From Limnomonas spitsbergensis (taxonomy: Eukaryota > Chlorophyta > Chlorophyceae > Chlamydomonadales): DNA of 64,000 nucleotides. The translations under genes and the position numbers were made by a program. Positions 63,986 to 64,000 of the stretch are shown here, in pieces. The first letter of the stretch is position 1; every line of letters starts with the position of its first letter. The stretch covers positions 7,017,001 through 7,081,000 of the forward strand of contig JAYJMM010000119.1 of assembly GCA_037349105.1 (NCBI GenBank), read 5' to 3'. The notes beneath the pieces were generated by a model, which saw only the letters and a list, made by a program, of their open reading frames with translations, ran no database searches and was not told the DNA's origin.

Positions 63986-64000
63986 GAATGCCCCAGGTAT

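Overview
This window is nuclear DNA from a eukaryote with intron-rich genes, GT-AG introns, a moderately high GC content and a very heavy load of low-complexity DNA. Interstitial copies of the plant/green-algal telomere motif TTTAGGG/CCCTAAA recur inside introns. Protein motifs (DUF155, a rhodanese domain, a plant-like GH127/DUF1680 C-terminus, a CS domain) also fit a green alga, probably a prasinophyte-like chlorophyte. The species call is inference. No bacterial features are present, and most long open frames are translations of tandem repeats.

Six split genes can be reconstructed by following splice phase. (1) A CS/p23-domain protein, + strand, about 1370-7864. (2) A secreted, single-domain rhodanese-like protein, + strand, 10671-16651. 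(3) A SAM-dependent methyltransferase, - strand, 25394-19369. (4) A DUF155/RMD1-like membrane protein, - strand, 38728-26688, with all ten exons in consistent phase. (5) A coiled-coil, polyQ protein of unknown function, + strand, 45357-51155. (6) The 3' part of a GH127/AbfB-like gene, - strand, 63060-54030, whose 5' end is probably outside the window. Genes 2/3 and 5/6 are tail to tail. Genes 4/5 are divergent across a 6.6-kb repeat-filled spacer.

Mobile DNA: a family of about 160-270-bp hAT-like MITEs with 8-bp target duplications (two perfect); a decayed 5'-truncated LINE with reverse transcriptase plus two detached LINE 3' ends; a second TIR family (ACAGC-CGTTTC ends) with a head-to-tail pair; a 2.6-kb foldback element; a tRNA-headed SINE-like insertion with a perfect 11-bp target duplication; and several further dispersed short repeats.

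The most striking pattern is that introns repeatedly carry extra tandem copies of one flanking exon edge together with its splice site. Such copies occur beside exons of all six genes (for example 5 copies of one acceptor, about 44 copies of one donor, 3 copies of another acceptor). They are often spaced by CCCTAAA-type telomeric sequence. Several hAT MITEs also sit within about 30 nt of splice sites, and in two cases the target duplication overlaps or abuts the splice site. Some duplicated exon edges are phase-compatible and could act as cassette or alternative terminal exons.
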